Shown here piece after piece: positions 11,149 to 22,820 of a stretch of DNA of 64,000 bases; position 1 is the first letter of the stretch; every line of letters starts with the position of its first letter. Below the pieces are notes generated by a model. That model saw only the letters and a list, made by a program, of their open reading frames with translations, ran no database searches and was not told where the DNA came from. The stretch spans positions 1 to 64,000 of the forward strand of contig JALRMH010000054.1 in assembly GCA_026119935.1 (NCBI GenBank). The letters run 5' to 3'. This stretch comes from Endothia cerciana. Lineage: Eukaryota; Ascomycota; Sordariomycetes; Diaporthales; Cryphonectriaceae. A program made the position numbers and the translations under genes.

Positions 11149-12327
11149 TTAGAACTTGTACACCTGGTCCTTGGTGTATCCCAACTCCGCGAGGTAACCA
11201 GTCAACTCGCCCTGGTCTTGTGGGCTGACCTTGGGCCCCGAGATAGCCTTGTACATCGGCGGTGGGCCACACACAAAGACCTTGATGTTGCCCGACCTGG
11301 GCTCCGGCAGCACCGTCTTCAACAGCTCCTTGGTGATGTACCCCTTGCCGCCCTGCCACTCCTTAGGCGGCTTGTCGAGCATGTAGAACGCCCGGAACCG
11401 CTGCGGGTACGTGTTCTCGAGCTCCTGGAACTCCTTCTTCAGCAGGATGTCCTCCTCGCTGACATTCGCGAACACGAGCGTGACCTTGGTCTTGTCGTCC
11501 GGGTTTTTGAAGATGGCGCGGCACAGCTGGTACATGGGCGTGATGCCCGTGCCGCCGGCGACCAGAGCTATGTGCTCGTGCTTGTTGGCCGTCCACGGGT
11601 ACTTGGGCAGAGGGCCCTTGAAGTCGAGGCGCTGGCCGGGGACCATGTCGTGCAAGTGGGTGGACATGGGGCCGCCCTCGTATCTCTTCACGATCAGGTC
11701 CAGGAATCCCTTGGCATCTATTCACCCACGTCGGTCAGCACAACCACCCAACCCCACCCCCTTCTCAACGGGAAGGATCGAAACCCACCCTCACCCGAGA
11801 CAGGCGTATAAGGCCTCAATACGGGCTTTCCCTCGCCGTCAGGCTTGTACTTGGTCAGTATCGCACTGGCAACATCCAGACCCGACACCATGTCCTCCTC
11901 GGGCAGCTTGAACCGGAACTTCTTGGTGTTGTGGTTGACGATCTCGACGTCGTCCAGCTTGAGCGACACGAACCCCTGGTCGCCGCCCGTCAGGGCCTTC
12001 TTGACGCCGCCCACGCCGCCCGGCAGGGCATCCTTCACCTTGGCCTCGGCCTTCTGCGCGGCGCCTGGGTTCTGCGAGAAGTAGTAGTAGCCACCGGCGG
12101 CGACGGCGCCGCCGCCCAGGACATAAAGAAGCGTGTTGCTGCTGCCGCCGGCGGGGGAGGAGGATGGGGGTTGGGAGGCGTAGCGGCGGGTTTGCTGGCA
12201 CATTGTAGACGTCAGCCAGAATCCGTTCGCAGTCGTCTCAAGACAGGTTGTCAACCTTGCATCTTGAACTTACGTGCTTCATAGGCTGCGCCGACTGGCA
12301 CGCCCGGAACGCTGATCGCGCGAACAT
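11149..12327 (-). CDS. mcr1: Mitochondrial NADH-cytochrome b5 reductase
   Basis: FAD enzyme passing electrons from NADH to cytochrome b5 or other acceptors at the mitochondrial outer membrane and intermembrane space. Exons: 12327-12274, 12194-11789 and 11717-11149, about 342 aa. The 18-residue first exon (MFARSAFRACQ...) is a mitochondrial presequence. A membrane helix follows at about residues 38-57 (LLYVLGGGAVAAGGYYYF). Signatures: FAD-binding RPYTPVS and GPMSTHL, NADH-binding GGTGITPMYQL, and CGPPPMYKAI. The C-terminus YTKDQVYKF is typical of Mcr1. The donor of intron 2 is ambiguous: G|GTGGGT at 11788 or G|GTGAGG six bases earlier (11794), both in frame and differing by two residues. The stop codon is only 122 bp from that of the convergent transcription factor. 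Confidence 0.95.
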
Positions 12328-13559
12328 TTTGTGCAGCTGAAAATGAAGGGGATGAGAAGGGAGAGGGGTCAATTGCTGCCGAGGAAGAGCAGATGGGCTC
12401 AGAGTGTGTGTTTTGGCGTCCCAATGCAGCGGTTCCGTCTTGTACGATGATGTTGGAGGAGGTTTCGGGGTTTCTGCTTCGAAATGCAGGTTGGAAAGCT
12501 TGCGCGCATGCATTGGAGAAATCCGCTGAGCTCAACGTGCCTGTGACGTAACCTTGAATCACGTCAAGGACGGAGGACTCCCCCCCCCCCCCAAAAAAAA
12601 AAACTCCGCTCTGCCCGGAGCATGGACTTTCCAAAAGGCTAAAAGAAGAAGAGAAGAAATAAGTAAAAAGATAATAGAATAATAAAGAATAAAAAAATAA
12701 AATAAAAATAAAGCAAGAAGTAAGAACAGGAAGGTGGAAGATGTAGAGAACCCCCTGCTTCCCCCTCTGCCGGCAATAAAATTAAAAATAGAAAGATAAA
12801 CAGACAACTCGGGCACAGTCCGCCGATTACTCGAGTATCAAGCCCTTCCGGTTTCAAAACCACGGTCTCGATGATACATACATACACTCATGAATGGGTT
12901 GTCAGTCTTGAGAGTAGCATGCCGAGATGCGAACCCAGATTTGACGCTATTCGGAAATGGACACACAAGATTGCTTCAACTGCCGTTCACCGCTGGTGAG
13001 CCGGCAGTGTATATGTATTCATTTACCATTTTCAAACATCAAATCAACGCAGCTGCTATATTGGCCCTCCCCCCCCTCATCGAAAATGCAACCTTGCGGT
13101 TAAGGGGTGATGATGCGCCTCTTTCGTCCATAACTCCCACTGTCCGCATGAGGGGGTGTAATGTCCCCGACATCAGCCCGCCTCCCCCGTCATACTGTTG
13201 TAGCATCCCACACTCCATATGTGACCCTGTGAGGATAGGAGCCGCTCGCTGGTTTTCAAAGCCTCGACCAGTAGTTAGTTCGAGAGCCGATAAGAAGAAA
13301 ATCAAATCTGTTGCCCAGGGTTTCCCTAAGCCAGAATGGCTATCCGATGTCATGCCCCATCTGGAATCCGGCCGTGTTGGTGTAGACGCCTGCCCGTGCT
13401 AACCCAAGCATTAATAGATGGTTTTTTTGGTTGGTTTTTTTTTTTTTGGACGCAAAAGCAACGCTCCGTCCATCAGGTCGTTACAATTACAATAGCCGCA
13501 AAGATCCCTTTGTGACACATAGAGTGAGCCACGGCCCCGCCCTTGCCCATGTGGCATGG
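12328..13559. other. Intergenic region upstream of mcr1, A-rich patch
   Basis: It contains C13-A11 at 12580-12603 and an A-rich, GC-poor patch at about 12640-12800. No domain-bearing ORF was found; 12890-13402 (+) is unrecognised and probably chance. It should hold the mcr1 promoter and the 3' end of the SH3 gene. Confidence 0.55.
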
Positions 13560-15110
13560 TCATGGGCTCGACTCCATCTTGTCCCCGCCAGGTGACTGCA
13601 TTTTGGCGTCCGGGAGCGTTCGGCCGGACTCATATTTCTTCGGCGGGATTTCGTCCCCGGCCTGACTGCCCCGCCGTAGTAGCCCAGTCTCCTGATGCGT
13701 AGAAAGCGTCGGTGTGTTCGCTTGGCTGCCGCCACGCTGACCGTGGTAATGTACAACCTGGGGAGGGGCCTGTCCAGCTTGGTGGCCCAGGAGGTGTTGG
13801 GGGTACGGATCAAGGTCCTTGCTGGAAGTAGAGAATGTTGAGACGACTGGCTGATGGTAACCATTGGCAGTGGAGGAGGTACTTGCAGTTGGTGTGTGAC
13901 CAGAATCCGTATGCTCAGACTGTGTCGGCGTGCCCACGTCGCCAGGGCTCCCGGAAGCTGGTTCGGCCTGCCCCGTCAAGCTCGTCATGCCGCCCTCGAT
14001 GTCCCTGAGGAGCCGTACGTATTCCTCAGGCACGAGACCACTCTCCTGCGTCTTGGGGTCCTCTGCCACGAGCCACCCTTGGCCATGCCGGTACGAAACC
14101 CATATGATCTGGCCCTCGACGAGGGGTAGCTCGTTCTCGTTTTCCCGCTCGAAGTCGAACAATGCGACGGCCTTGCCATGCATCTCCTCGTCGGGCGAGG
14201 TGATTGTGAACTGGTAATCCTTGGAGTACCGCGATTGGTCCTCCTCGTCGTATCCAGGAGACTCGTCGTCGCTGGAGTCATCCGACACGGGACGGTACCC
14301 GCCGTTTGGTTCGACGTACTGTCTCGGCTGCAGCTCGGCCACACCGTAGGAGTGCCGGGCCTGGTTGGGCGGATAGGTGACATATTCACCGCCTGGTCCG
14401 TTCGCCTCCTCCCCCTGGTTCACGTAGTATCGTTCGCTGCCATCTCCGCCAGTGCCCACGTAGTAACCCCTCTCTTGATCATAATTCTCCGAGCGCATTA
14501 CGTGCGAGTCGCCCTGGTCACGGCTGCTGCGCCGTCGGCTGGAGGCGAAGGCTGCGCCTGACGATTTGTGTTTACGGTGCCTGGAGCTGACGACGGGGCT
14601 CGCGAGGTCCTCGTCCTCGCTCCATGGGGGGCCATCGCCCAGGTAGATAGGCGCTAGGTTGTCGACCTTGCTCAGGCTCGCCCAGGCATTGCTGTCCCAG
14701 CTCATGGAGCCATCCCAGCCGGCAGGGTCGGAGAGGCGCCGTGATTCGCTGGCGGGAGTGGTCATGCCCGATGGTGGCTGCGAAGGTTCTGGCGGAGGCC
14801 CATAATGCATCGGATGCGTCTGCGGGTATGCGAAATCCCGCACGAGGGTGTAGGCTAGGCTCGACGGGAACACTGGGAAGGCGTGGGAGGTCGGTCGCGA
14901 GTGGAAAGGCATCGAGGTCACAGAGTACTGCGACAGCCTGTTCTTGGAGGCTTGCGACATTGATACGGGCCGAGGGGCGGTCGTCCTCTTCTGCTGGGGC
15001 GAGGTCGTTATAATGGGCGGCAAGGGCGGGTGGTTCGGATTCGAGGTCGGAGAAGATATGGCGGGAGGAGAGGTCGCTGGTGACGAAGTCGCAGACATGA
15101 TGGTTGACAT
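13560..15110 (-). CDS. nbp2: SH3-domain adaptor, Nbp2-like
   Basis: Intronless, 516 aa. One SH3 domain lies at about residues 311-368 and is very close to yeast Nbp2: AVALFDFE, ENELPLVEGQIIWVSY, HGQGWLVAED, GLVPEEYV. In yeast Nbp2 brings the phosphatase Ptc1 to MAP-kinase modules (HOG and cell-wall pathways); the role here is inferred from that. The rest is disordered and rich in Ser, Pro, Gln and Asp/Glu. An acidic stretch (SDDSSDDESPGYDEEDQ) sits just before the SH3. The open frame extends upstream to 15575, but residues there look like translated leader. I chose ATG 15110, where Ser/Thr/Pro-rich sequence typical of these proteins begins (MSTIMSATSS). Confidence 0.85.
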   Translation of the reverse strand: MSTIMSATSSPATSPPAISSPTSNPNHPPLPPIITTSPQQKRTTAPRPVSMSQASKNRLSQYSVTSMPFHSRPTSHAFPVFPSSLAYTLVRDFAYPQTHPMHYGPPPEPSQPPSGMTTPASESRRLSDPAGWDGSMSWDSNAWASLSKVDNLAPIYLGDGPPWSEDEDLASPVVSSRHRKHKSSGAAFASSRRRSSRDQGDSHVMRSENYDQERGYYVGTGGDGSERYYVNQGEEANGPGGEYVTYPPNQARHSYGVAELQPRQYVEPNGGYRPVSDDSSDDESPGYDEEDQSRYSKDYQFTITSPDEEMHGKAVALFDFERENENELPLVEGQIIWVSYRHGQGWLVAEDPKTQESGLVPEEYVRLLRDIEGGMTSLTGQAEPASGSPGDVGTPTQSEHTDSGHTPTASTSSTANGYHQPVVSTFSTSSKDLDPYPQHLLGHQAGQAPPQVVHYHGQRGGSQANTPTLSTHQETGLLRRGSQAGDEIPPKKYESGRTLPDAKMQSPGGDKMESSP

Positions 15111-17931
15111 GTTCGGCGGAGGTTGGGCGTCGGAGGTCGCGTGCGAAGTCGCAGAGGCAGTCGCGCCCAGGTCGTGAGCAAGGTTTCCTAGCCGTACCCG
15201 CAACTGGTTCCACCGTCCGTCCCAAAGAGCGGTTGTTCCGAGTACTAGATTGAGAGAGGGGGGGGGGGGGGCCTGTGGTTCGGGGCGCCTGATGGCGGGC
15301 TGTCGTAGAGGCAATCCGATTGACTGCAAGACCGGATGCGGATGTAGGCACTGTCGTATGGAGGAACGAGGAGGTTCGATGCGATCAGCAAGGAAATGTG
15401 CGGGATCAGGCTCGCGGAGCCGCAAGACTGGAAGTCGGTGCAAAGAATTTGTGTTTGCAAGGAGCCAGTTCGATCTCAGGTTTGTGTGGAGACGTGAGAA
15501 CGATTCGATTCGGATTAACAGGGTGAGTCTGGGTTTGGGTCGAGGAAGAAAGAGGGTCTCGTTTGCTGCGACCACCTTGCCTTACACACCAACTAGGCGA
15601 GGGCCCTGTCAGGGAGCCGGGACGGCGGTTCAGTGTCGGCCTTTGTCGCCGTTGGTGGTAGCGTAGGGTTAGTAGGCAGTGATAGGGTCAGGCCCGGTAT
15701 GGTAGCCCAAAGGCAGCCCAAGGCCTAAGGCTAGACGCTGTGTTTGGCAGCGGGCTCAGTGAGAGGAAGGGTGTGTGGCCTGTGATGACTCGGCCTCCAG
15801 GTTGAGAAATTGATTTCATGCGAGGTGACAATGACGCCTCATGTGGTTCGTGTGATCAACCAAGAGATTGGGATGTCTCTTATGGGGACAATAGTAGGCG
15901 TCCCCACGGTGTCTGAGTCGTCACCGAGTGATCGCCCTTGCTATGGTCTTGTCGACATGCTATTACGAGGGATCCGAGGGTGGGCGGGCCAGCATTGGAG
16001 GGTAAGACACGAGCATTCAGACATTCACTTACACGGGGAGCTTGGGGGTGGCAATGGTAGGAAAGAAAGCCCATTTTTTTTGGGGGGGGGGGGGTGTTTG
16101 TCAGAAGGGCAAAGCCGCCTAGACAGCAGAAGGGCTCCACCGCCAAAAGGAGCATACACACATCCTGCCAGCGATTCAGGATCCTATCCTTCCAGGTTGG
16201 GGAAAGGCTGGTCTGGCCGTCCGGTTCCCAACCTCGACCTCGACCTCGACCTCGACCTCGTCCTCGACCTCGTCCTCGAACTCGAACTCAAACTCGAACT
16301 CGACGCAGGAACAAGAGCCGCCGGTGCTGTCAGCCCTTGAGCGCTGCTGGGCTCCTCTCACAGTTCCGGTTTCCAACTGAACCGCCGGGTCTTTGTCCTT
16401 GGGCACGATCCGGTGAGAAGGACTGAAACGGCATGCCGTCGGCTAAGCCGCAAGGTTCGCCGCGCAACGAAGGGGCTCGACTCGAGGATGGCGGCAGCGC
16501 TTCAAAGGCAGCCCTTACTGGAACCGCCCAGCTTCGACTCAGACCTGGACCAGACCTCAGCCCGTGTGGCCAGAGAACCGACCAACACGCCTCTGCGGCC
16601 CCTACCCTGCCATCAAGGGCTCAGGCCACAGGTTCACAGGCCCGTCCGTAGTGATACTATATGATCCGAACGTCCCTCTGCCCTGGGCGCCTATTATCAT
16701 CTCGCCTGGCAGGGCGACCATGTACAACATCCAAGATCGACAGGAGCCCTGCAGGTGCTCCAGGTAGCCTCTTCCCGGTTGACCGCAATGCATCAACGAC
16801 ATGACAAAAGGACCAAGACAGGGCCGCACGCATGGCCCTGGGTAGTTTCGAGTACGTGAACGGTATTTCTAGAGATTCATTCTGGGTCCTGGAAAGACGG
16901 GTACATATCAAGCAGATCGTCTGAAGCTTCCCTGCGCCCACATGGCCGCCCGGACGCTGTAATTCCTCTCGACGGTTCCTACCCGGTCCATGGCTGGCGA
17001 GCGGTCGATCTAGATGGGATATTCCAGTTGATCATTCGGGTGTGTCCAACTGATGCGCCTAGCTAGCCTTCTCGTGACTGACTAACGAGCAACCTGCATG
17101 ACTCTCCTAGATGTACCAGAGTCTGATATGGGTCTTAAAAGATAGCCTGCACGCCTGTGTAGTTGAAACGGAGAAACAGAATATGAGGCCAGGGGTTATT
17201 CTCATAAGATGTTATCTCCTGCTAAAACGCAGATAGTTACGGCTGCTTCCATCACCGTACGAGAATATCTTGTCCTTCAGCGACGATGTGGTCTCTATTT
17301 TTGGCGGACCCTTCCCCTCGGAGAAGGCCGCTAGTACTAACTGTGCCAGCAAGTGCTACCGCAGGGTCGCCCGTCCTCCTCACCTGAAACACCAGCGACA
17401 CTGCATCCAGTCAGTAGCCAATGAAGATTACATAAGCTGTGCGACCCACCTGATTGCCTGCCGACGACACCCCAAGCCCTCTCGAGGCGGGCAGCCTCCG
17501 AGCTTGCAAGCTTTCCCAACGCTACCAACCACCAAACACCACGACGGTCACGATAGTGTGGTTGTTGACCCCCCCCCCCGGGCGACTACAGCAGCGGATG
17601 AGGTGAGAGTTTCGAGACGTGACCCGTCTCTTGACGGATGTCTGAGACCAGCACCAATCGCAACCTCAACGTTGCAAAGCCCTTCGGTGTGGTAGGTCAA
17701 ATTTTCCCTCTGAGCAAACCTTGACAAACATCTGCGCTACCTGATGATTTTCATATTGGAGCTGTCTGAACCTCTTGATGACTCTTTTTTATTATTACGC
17801 TATTTATAATCTGACCGCACTCTATCTTGCCTGCCGTCGAGCTGTACCTACCATTCCAGGGCATGAACTTTTGCTGACCGCAATCCAGCCCGACAGCCTA
17901 GCTCGCGAATCCGTCTACCGCTGAAGAGGTC
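15111..17931. other. Divergent intergenic region, 2.8 kb
   Basis: It separates divergent nbp2 and ssu72. It holds G14 at 15258-15271, G13 at 16082-16094 and a degenerate CTCGAC hexamer array. No ORF with a recognisable domain and no RNA gene were seen. About 15111-15600 looks like the nbp2 5' leader. Confidence 0.55.
16231..16305. repeat. Degenerate (ACCTCG)n hexamer array
   Basis: About twelve hexamers grade from CTCGAC to CTCGAA units, in non-coding DNA. Confidence 0.85.
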
Positions 17932-18775
17932 ATGGCGACCGCCGAGGCCACGAACGGAGCCATAGCTCTTACCGCAGTGCAGGATGGCGCTGGCCAGGAG
18001 ACGGACTTCAAGCTGCGCTTCTGCACTGTCTGCGCTAGCAACCAGAACAGGTATGCCAGCCTACCTCTCCGCCAGTGTGGAGTCTTTTGGGTCCAGCCCT
18101 CGCTGACCCGCTTCCAGGTCCATGGAAGGACATCTCCGCCTCGCCCAGGCAGGCTTTCCTGTGATCTCCTTTGGCACTGGCTCCCTCGTCCGTCTTCCCG
18201 GGCCAACCATCACCCAGCCCAACGTCTATCAGTTCAACAAGACCTCCTACGACAGCATGTACAAGGAGCTCGAGTCGAAAGACCCTCGCCTATACCGCGC
18301 CAACGGCCTGCTCACCATGCTGGGGCGCAACCGCGTCGTGAAATGGGGCCCGGAGAGATGGCAGGACTGGCAGGTCGGTGTGCCCCGGTTGGGCCATAAC
18401 AACGACCAGGGCCACGAAGGCACAGAGACGGGCATCGTGGACGTGGTGATCACCTGCGAGGAGAGATGCTGGGACGGGGTGGTGGAGGACCTGCTCACAA
18501 GGGGCAGCCCGCTGAACAGGCCGGTCCACGTCATCAATATCGACATCAAAGACAATCACGAAGAGGCGGCGGTCGGCGGGAGAGGCATCGTGGACCTGGC
18601 GACCTCGCTGAACAAGGTCGCGGCGGAGGAACGGGAGGCGGCCGGTGCTGCGGCTTTTGATGGCGGCGGCGCCGCGGCCAGATCCGGCTTTGACGAGAGG
18701 GTCCCGGATATCATTGCGGAGTGGCAAGAGAGGTGGCCCAACCTGCCCGCTACCTGGACGTTGTCGTGGTTCTGA
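17932..18775 (+). CDS. ssu72: RNA polymerase II CTD phosphatase Ssu72
   Basis: Phosphatase for serine-5 (and Ser7) of the Pol II C-terminal domain, a component of the cleavage/polyadenylation complex acting in 3'-end formation. Exons: 17932-18050 and 18118-18775, 258 aa. The CX5R catalytic loop reads C34-ASNQN-R40, followed by SMEGH. The single 67-nt intron falls inside the Arg40 codon (AG|G), so it splits the active-site loop. The other strongly conserved parts are present: SFGTGSLVRLPGP, the D-x4-CEER region (DVVITCEERCWDGVVEDLL) holding the general acid, and RPVHVINIDIKDNHEEA. An Ala/Gly-rich insertion (about residues 213-232) and the final W/F-rich tail make it longer than the roughly 200-aa yeast protein. 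Confidence 0.96.
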
Positions 18776-20799
18776 AGGGGGTGGATAGTCGTGCTATGAC
18801 GCCGTCCGGGACTTGTTCGCACTGGCTGGCATTTCAAAGCATGCGACTGGCCAAGCAGGACACGAACCTGGACGAACATCCGAGAGCTGTCTCGGGTTCG
18901 GGAATGGAATCCGAATCTTGTTATAAGGCATCAATGATACCCATAAGTTTTGTCCAAACTTTCAGAATCGAGATGACACAATCTCGTGACGACGCCACTA
19001 GGTTCTGAACAGCGAGCCCGAATGAAGCAAGACTGTCTATTTTTGAAGGGATCGCCCGGGGATCGAAGTGATTGGCATGCATGCATGGCAGATTATATTG
19101 TTCGATTCATGGTCTGTCTGCTCCGGCCGGGAAAGATCGACATCATTTTCCTAAAATGGCACTGCCGAGAGTCTATACGATCACTATTGAGGCTTAACCA
19201 GACAACCCTCCAACGGCTCTATGGCAAGAAGGAAAAAATCCCCGTCTCCGCCGATTATAGTCGGGGGGGGGGGGGAGGGAGGGTTGTGCACCTGTACCTG
19301 CCTGGGGTCCGTTTGGGCAGATCAGGAGGGTATGTCCGTCGTGTCTGAATCACCGCTGGCGCAGACAGGAGTCAATGCCTCGTCGGATACGGAAAGTCAA
19401 AAGGTCAATCAGGCAAAGTGTACCCAGGGGTGCTTCCTTCTGCCCTACGAGGCTGCCATACCCAGAGCCCGACCGGGCTGTCATCAAAAGGCCAGGCCCA
19501 AATGCCTACGGGGCCGCGTGAGATCAGACGGAAAGGTTTGGCAATGCAACCTGACACTCTGCCGTACCGGACAAGCTCATCGTCCAAACGGCTGTCAGTG
19601 CAAGCCGTCCAATCCTCGGGACCACAGGATCCCCCCTGGTGGGCAGGACCGTCCGGGCTGCCAGGGCGGCCAGGGCGGCCAGGGCGGCCAGGGCTGCAGC
19701 ACAGACAGGAACGGGGGCCGACAGGGCCCCCATACCCAGGGGCAGGGGTGCGATGGAGGCTGAGCAGCCTCAAGTGCTGGCCCATGGTCAAAGGGCCGAG
19801 ATTGCAATCTGCCCATTAGTAGTGTCGAATTTTGAGATGCCCAGGTGCCGGCGCGAGGAGAGGTTCCCCGGTCCTCTCCTCCCCCCCCCCCCCATGCAGT
19901 CTACCATATGTACTAGTATTAGGGGCCCCACGGTGGCCCCGGGTTCTCTGCAGCCGTCAGACGGGAGCGAGCTTGGCGGATGGGCACAGAGATCTTGCCG
20001 CCGCAAATCAATCGATCGTGAGAGTTTGTCTGGGGGTGGTGGTGATCTCTATGAGGCTGAGCCGGGTTGAGTAATGATGTACGAGGTACGTAGTACATGG
20101 CACCACGCGTGTTAGTATGTCGTACAGTGAATCCATCTGGCGATTGATAGTAGATAGATGATGTTCTGGCACTCGGAGCGATCGGACCTGACATCTCACC
20201 TTACCAGTCTCCTCGCCCCGCGGTAACCCTCACTTAATGTCCGCCATCATGCCTCCATTCCTATTTCATCTGCCCCTGCTCCCTCTGGGCCAGTCGAGAC
20301 CAGATGATCGACAGGTACCGCGGGACACCGACGGGTCGTTTCCGGACGCGATAGTGAAGAGTTGCGTGTGTATTGATGCCGTAGAGGCAACCCGCCGTGT
20401 CCCATCTCCCTTGATCGTCGATAAGAACGACGTCCACACACGCGCTCACCTTTTCCGGTGATGGTTCGGCCACATCACCGCTGCCAGAGCGCCTGGGACA
20501 GGCCACACGGGGCCCGTGACGGCCGTCCCAACCCTTCCAGAAGAACCCAATCTCAACGAGCCCATCCCCCACGGCGGCTAGGCCTGTGGAAATCCTGTGG
20601 ATACAGGGGAGCCCCACCAGGATTTGGTCAGGGGGCGGGCCCAGCTAGCCGTTGGCCGGGATCACTGGAGATTGAGGGTTGCGAGGGAGGGGTTGTGTAA
20701 TTGGTCAGGGCACCCCTGGACCTGCAGAAGGCTCCGCGGGATGCTCCTCCCAGAGGGGGACAAACGCGTCAAGCCTATTTGCCTCTGCTGCCCAGTGGG

Positions 20800-20847
20800 C
20801 GTGCGTGTGATTGTGTGCGTGTGTGCCATGTGTGCGTGTGTGTGTAT

Positions 20848-20879
<32 letters not shown>
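20800..20879. repeat. (GT)n microsatellite
   Basis: About 80 bases of GT with scattered GC and AT interruptions. Confidence 0.9.
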
Positions 20880-20881
<2 letters not shown>

Positions 20882-21239
20882 GATGGCATGTGGCCGTGGA
20901 ATCTATTGGCCAGAGCAGCACGCGCAGTGACGTTGGATTTTCCCCAATAAGTCGGGAAAACCTAATCAAACGAGTGACATGCGACCGACCAAGTCTGCAA
21001 GCTCTCTCAAGGCGTGCCTGCTGTCCGGCACATGTCGAAAGTGGCCTAGCCAGGGGTAAAAGCAAGGCCGTACCTGCATGTGGTGGCCACGGGCTGGAGT
21101 TTGTTCGGAGACGACCAAAAAGCACCCAGAAGTCATAAATGGCCAGTGTACAGTGGGCATTCTACAGTACAACCGGGGACAGGCATTGCCAGATTGAATC
21201 CCCATTTAGGCGCATCTCGTTGTGCAGACAGGAACAGGC

Positions 21240-22820
21240 GGCCAGCTGACCGATGCCGTTGTGAGTGCTCGACACCTTTTTATTTTTATTTTTATTTTTA
21301 TTTTTATTCGCCTTCTTCTTTTTTCGTTTCCCTTACTGCTGTGGCCCTGACCGACCATCCTGTTCTTGTTCGTCGAACCCATCGGCCATCTTCGTACTCC
21401 TCCCCTTCCTCCTCCTTTTTCACTCACGCTCCTGAAGATACCTTCCGCCCCCGCGCCCCTCCCCCCCCCTCCCCCTTCACGTAAACACTTCTTTGTCTTT
21501 CTTGTACGGATAGGCAGTAGTCGATGCGTGGAATCTCGTGCGGCCGCTCGCTCGCTTTACCCACACTCCCTTCTTCACCACCACCTTGACGCCTCCTCCC
21601 GGACAGTCAGTCAGTCGGCCGGCCTTTATTTGCTCATCCTCATCTTGACAGACCGTGCTCGCCTCCTGTCACACGAACGACCTGTGTCATCCCTGGCCCT
21701 TCGATTCAGCCCGAGACATTCTGAGTCCGCCGGAGCAGAGTAACGCCTACTACGAGACGAGACGATACCCACGTACTACTTCCTACCTTTCTGTGCTTAA
21801 TCATAATATCTCGAATCGGTACTGCTGCTTGGTTGTCGAGCAGCCTCCTTACCTACCCCCTTCGGGTCCTCCTTCGGGTCCTCCTTCGAACTCGAGACCG
21901 CATCATCTCGCAGCTGAAGCCCGCGCCTCTTCGACTCGACCCCCTGGCACTCCGGTCCGTGACATCCCGTGATAGCACTGTGGCGACAGAGATCCTGCCG
22001 GTTGCTCGGGTTCTTTAAGACGGCTCGGTCCACCCAAGTCACCACTTCGGCGCATGTTCGTTCGTTACTCGGCGCTGACCCTGTTCGACGATTCGCCTAC
22101 CCAGGAAGATCGGCCTTGGCGTCTGCACCGTCGGTCTCGACTCGTTAGACTGACAAGCGCGGCTGCGAGCGACAGGCCGGGGCAGGAAAAGATCCAACGG
22201 CTGATTCTGGTCGGCCCTGGTTTGTACTCGGGGTGTTGCTCTCTTTCGAGGAGGGAGGCATAGACTGTTAACTGTCTTACCGCCACGCCACAAGGTGTTT
22301 CCCCTATTACCTGGACCCTGCAGCGCCCACTTTTAACCCTTCAACGACCCGACCCCTCCCGCATTGAGAACTCCCACACCTAGACGGAGCCTACCAGACC
22401 ATTTGGCCGATTTCGACGTTTCACATCTCCAGGAACTGGACTCACGTCACGAGCTGCCAGCATCTTCTGTAACTCGGGAGGCTGGTTTTTTCTTCGGAGC
22501 GCGGGCGATCGGCACCAAAGGGGGCTGCCAACACATATTGACAGCGCCTGGTCCACACCACTGGCGACTCCCTCCGCGCGAACGAGACCCCCAATCGTCT
22601 GCGCCCCCCCCCCCCCCCGACAACGCCTCCCGCTGCTGACGGGGCCTTGACGCCGCAGCGACGAACGGCATTTTCTTTACCTCCCCACGACGCAGGCCCA
22701 GACAGGGTATTGGATCAGGTCGGCCCACCTGTGCTGCGCGCCTAGCCCCGGCCACCCTCGAAACCCCAGTTGACGCCGCACCAGCCGCCAACAGTCACTG
22801 ACCGCCGGCCCCGTGAAAGA
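21240..22820 (+). promoter_or_regulatory. Putative promoter and long 5' leader of spa2
   Basis: C/T-rich tracts, a duplicated CCTTCGGGTCCT motif near 21866-21890 and several short ATG-started frames occur without any domain. This composition is common in long leaders of filamentous-fungal polarity genes. The transcription start is not identified; this is inference. Confidence 0.35.
21276..21308. repeat. (TTTTTA)n array
   Basis: Five to six TTTTTA units at the 5' border of the pyrimidine-rich spa2 upstream region. Confidence 0.9.

Larger units (their letters stand above)
18776..22820. other. 4-kb gene-free interval upstream of spa2
   Basis: No supportable gene. It contains G10 at about 19263, an imperfect GGCCAGGGC repeat near 19665-19692, C14 near 19881, a GT microsatellite and a TTTTTA array. 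The last 1.5 kb is pyrimidine-rich with many short upstream ORFs and looks like promoter plus long leader of spa2. Confidence 0.55.

Noticed and set aside
12890..13402. 170-codon plus-strand frame
   Set aside because: No recognisable motif, irregular composition and no neighbours or splice sites supporting it.
15111..15575. Upstream extension of the Nbp2-like frame
   Set aside because: Basic, leader-like translation with no family resemblance and a G run nearby; treated as 5' leader.
19221..19763. 180-codon frame rich in Gly, Gln and Arg
   Set aside because: Arises from a G run and the GGCCAGGGC repeat; several frames on both strands are open, so it is low-complexity chance.
20800..20879. 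GT tract as a possible Z-DNA or regulatory element
   Set aside because: Dinucleotide tracts are common in fungal intergenic DNA and there is no position or conservation evidence.
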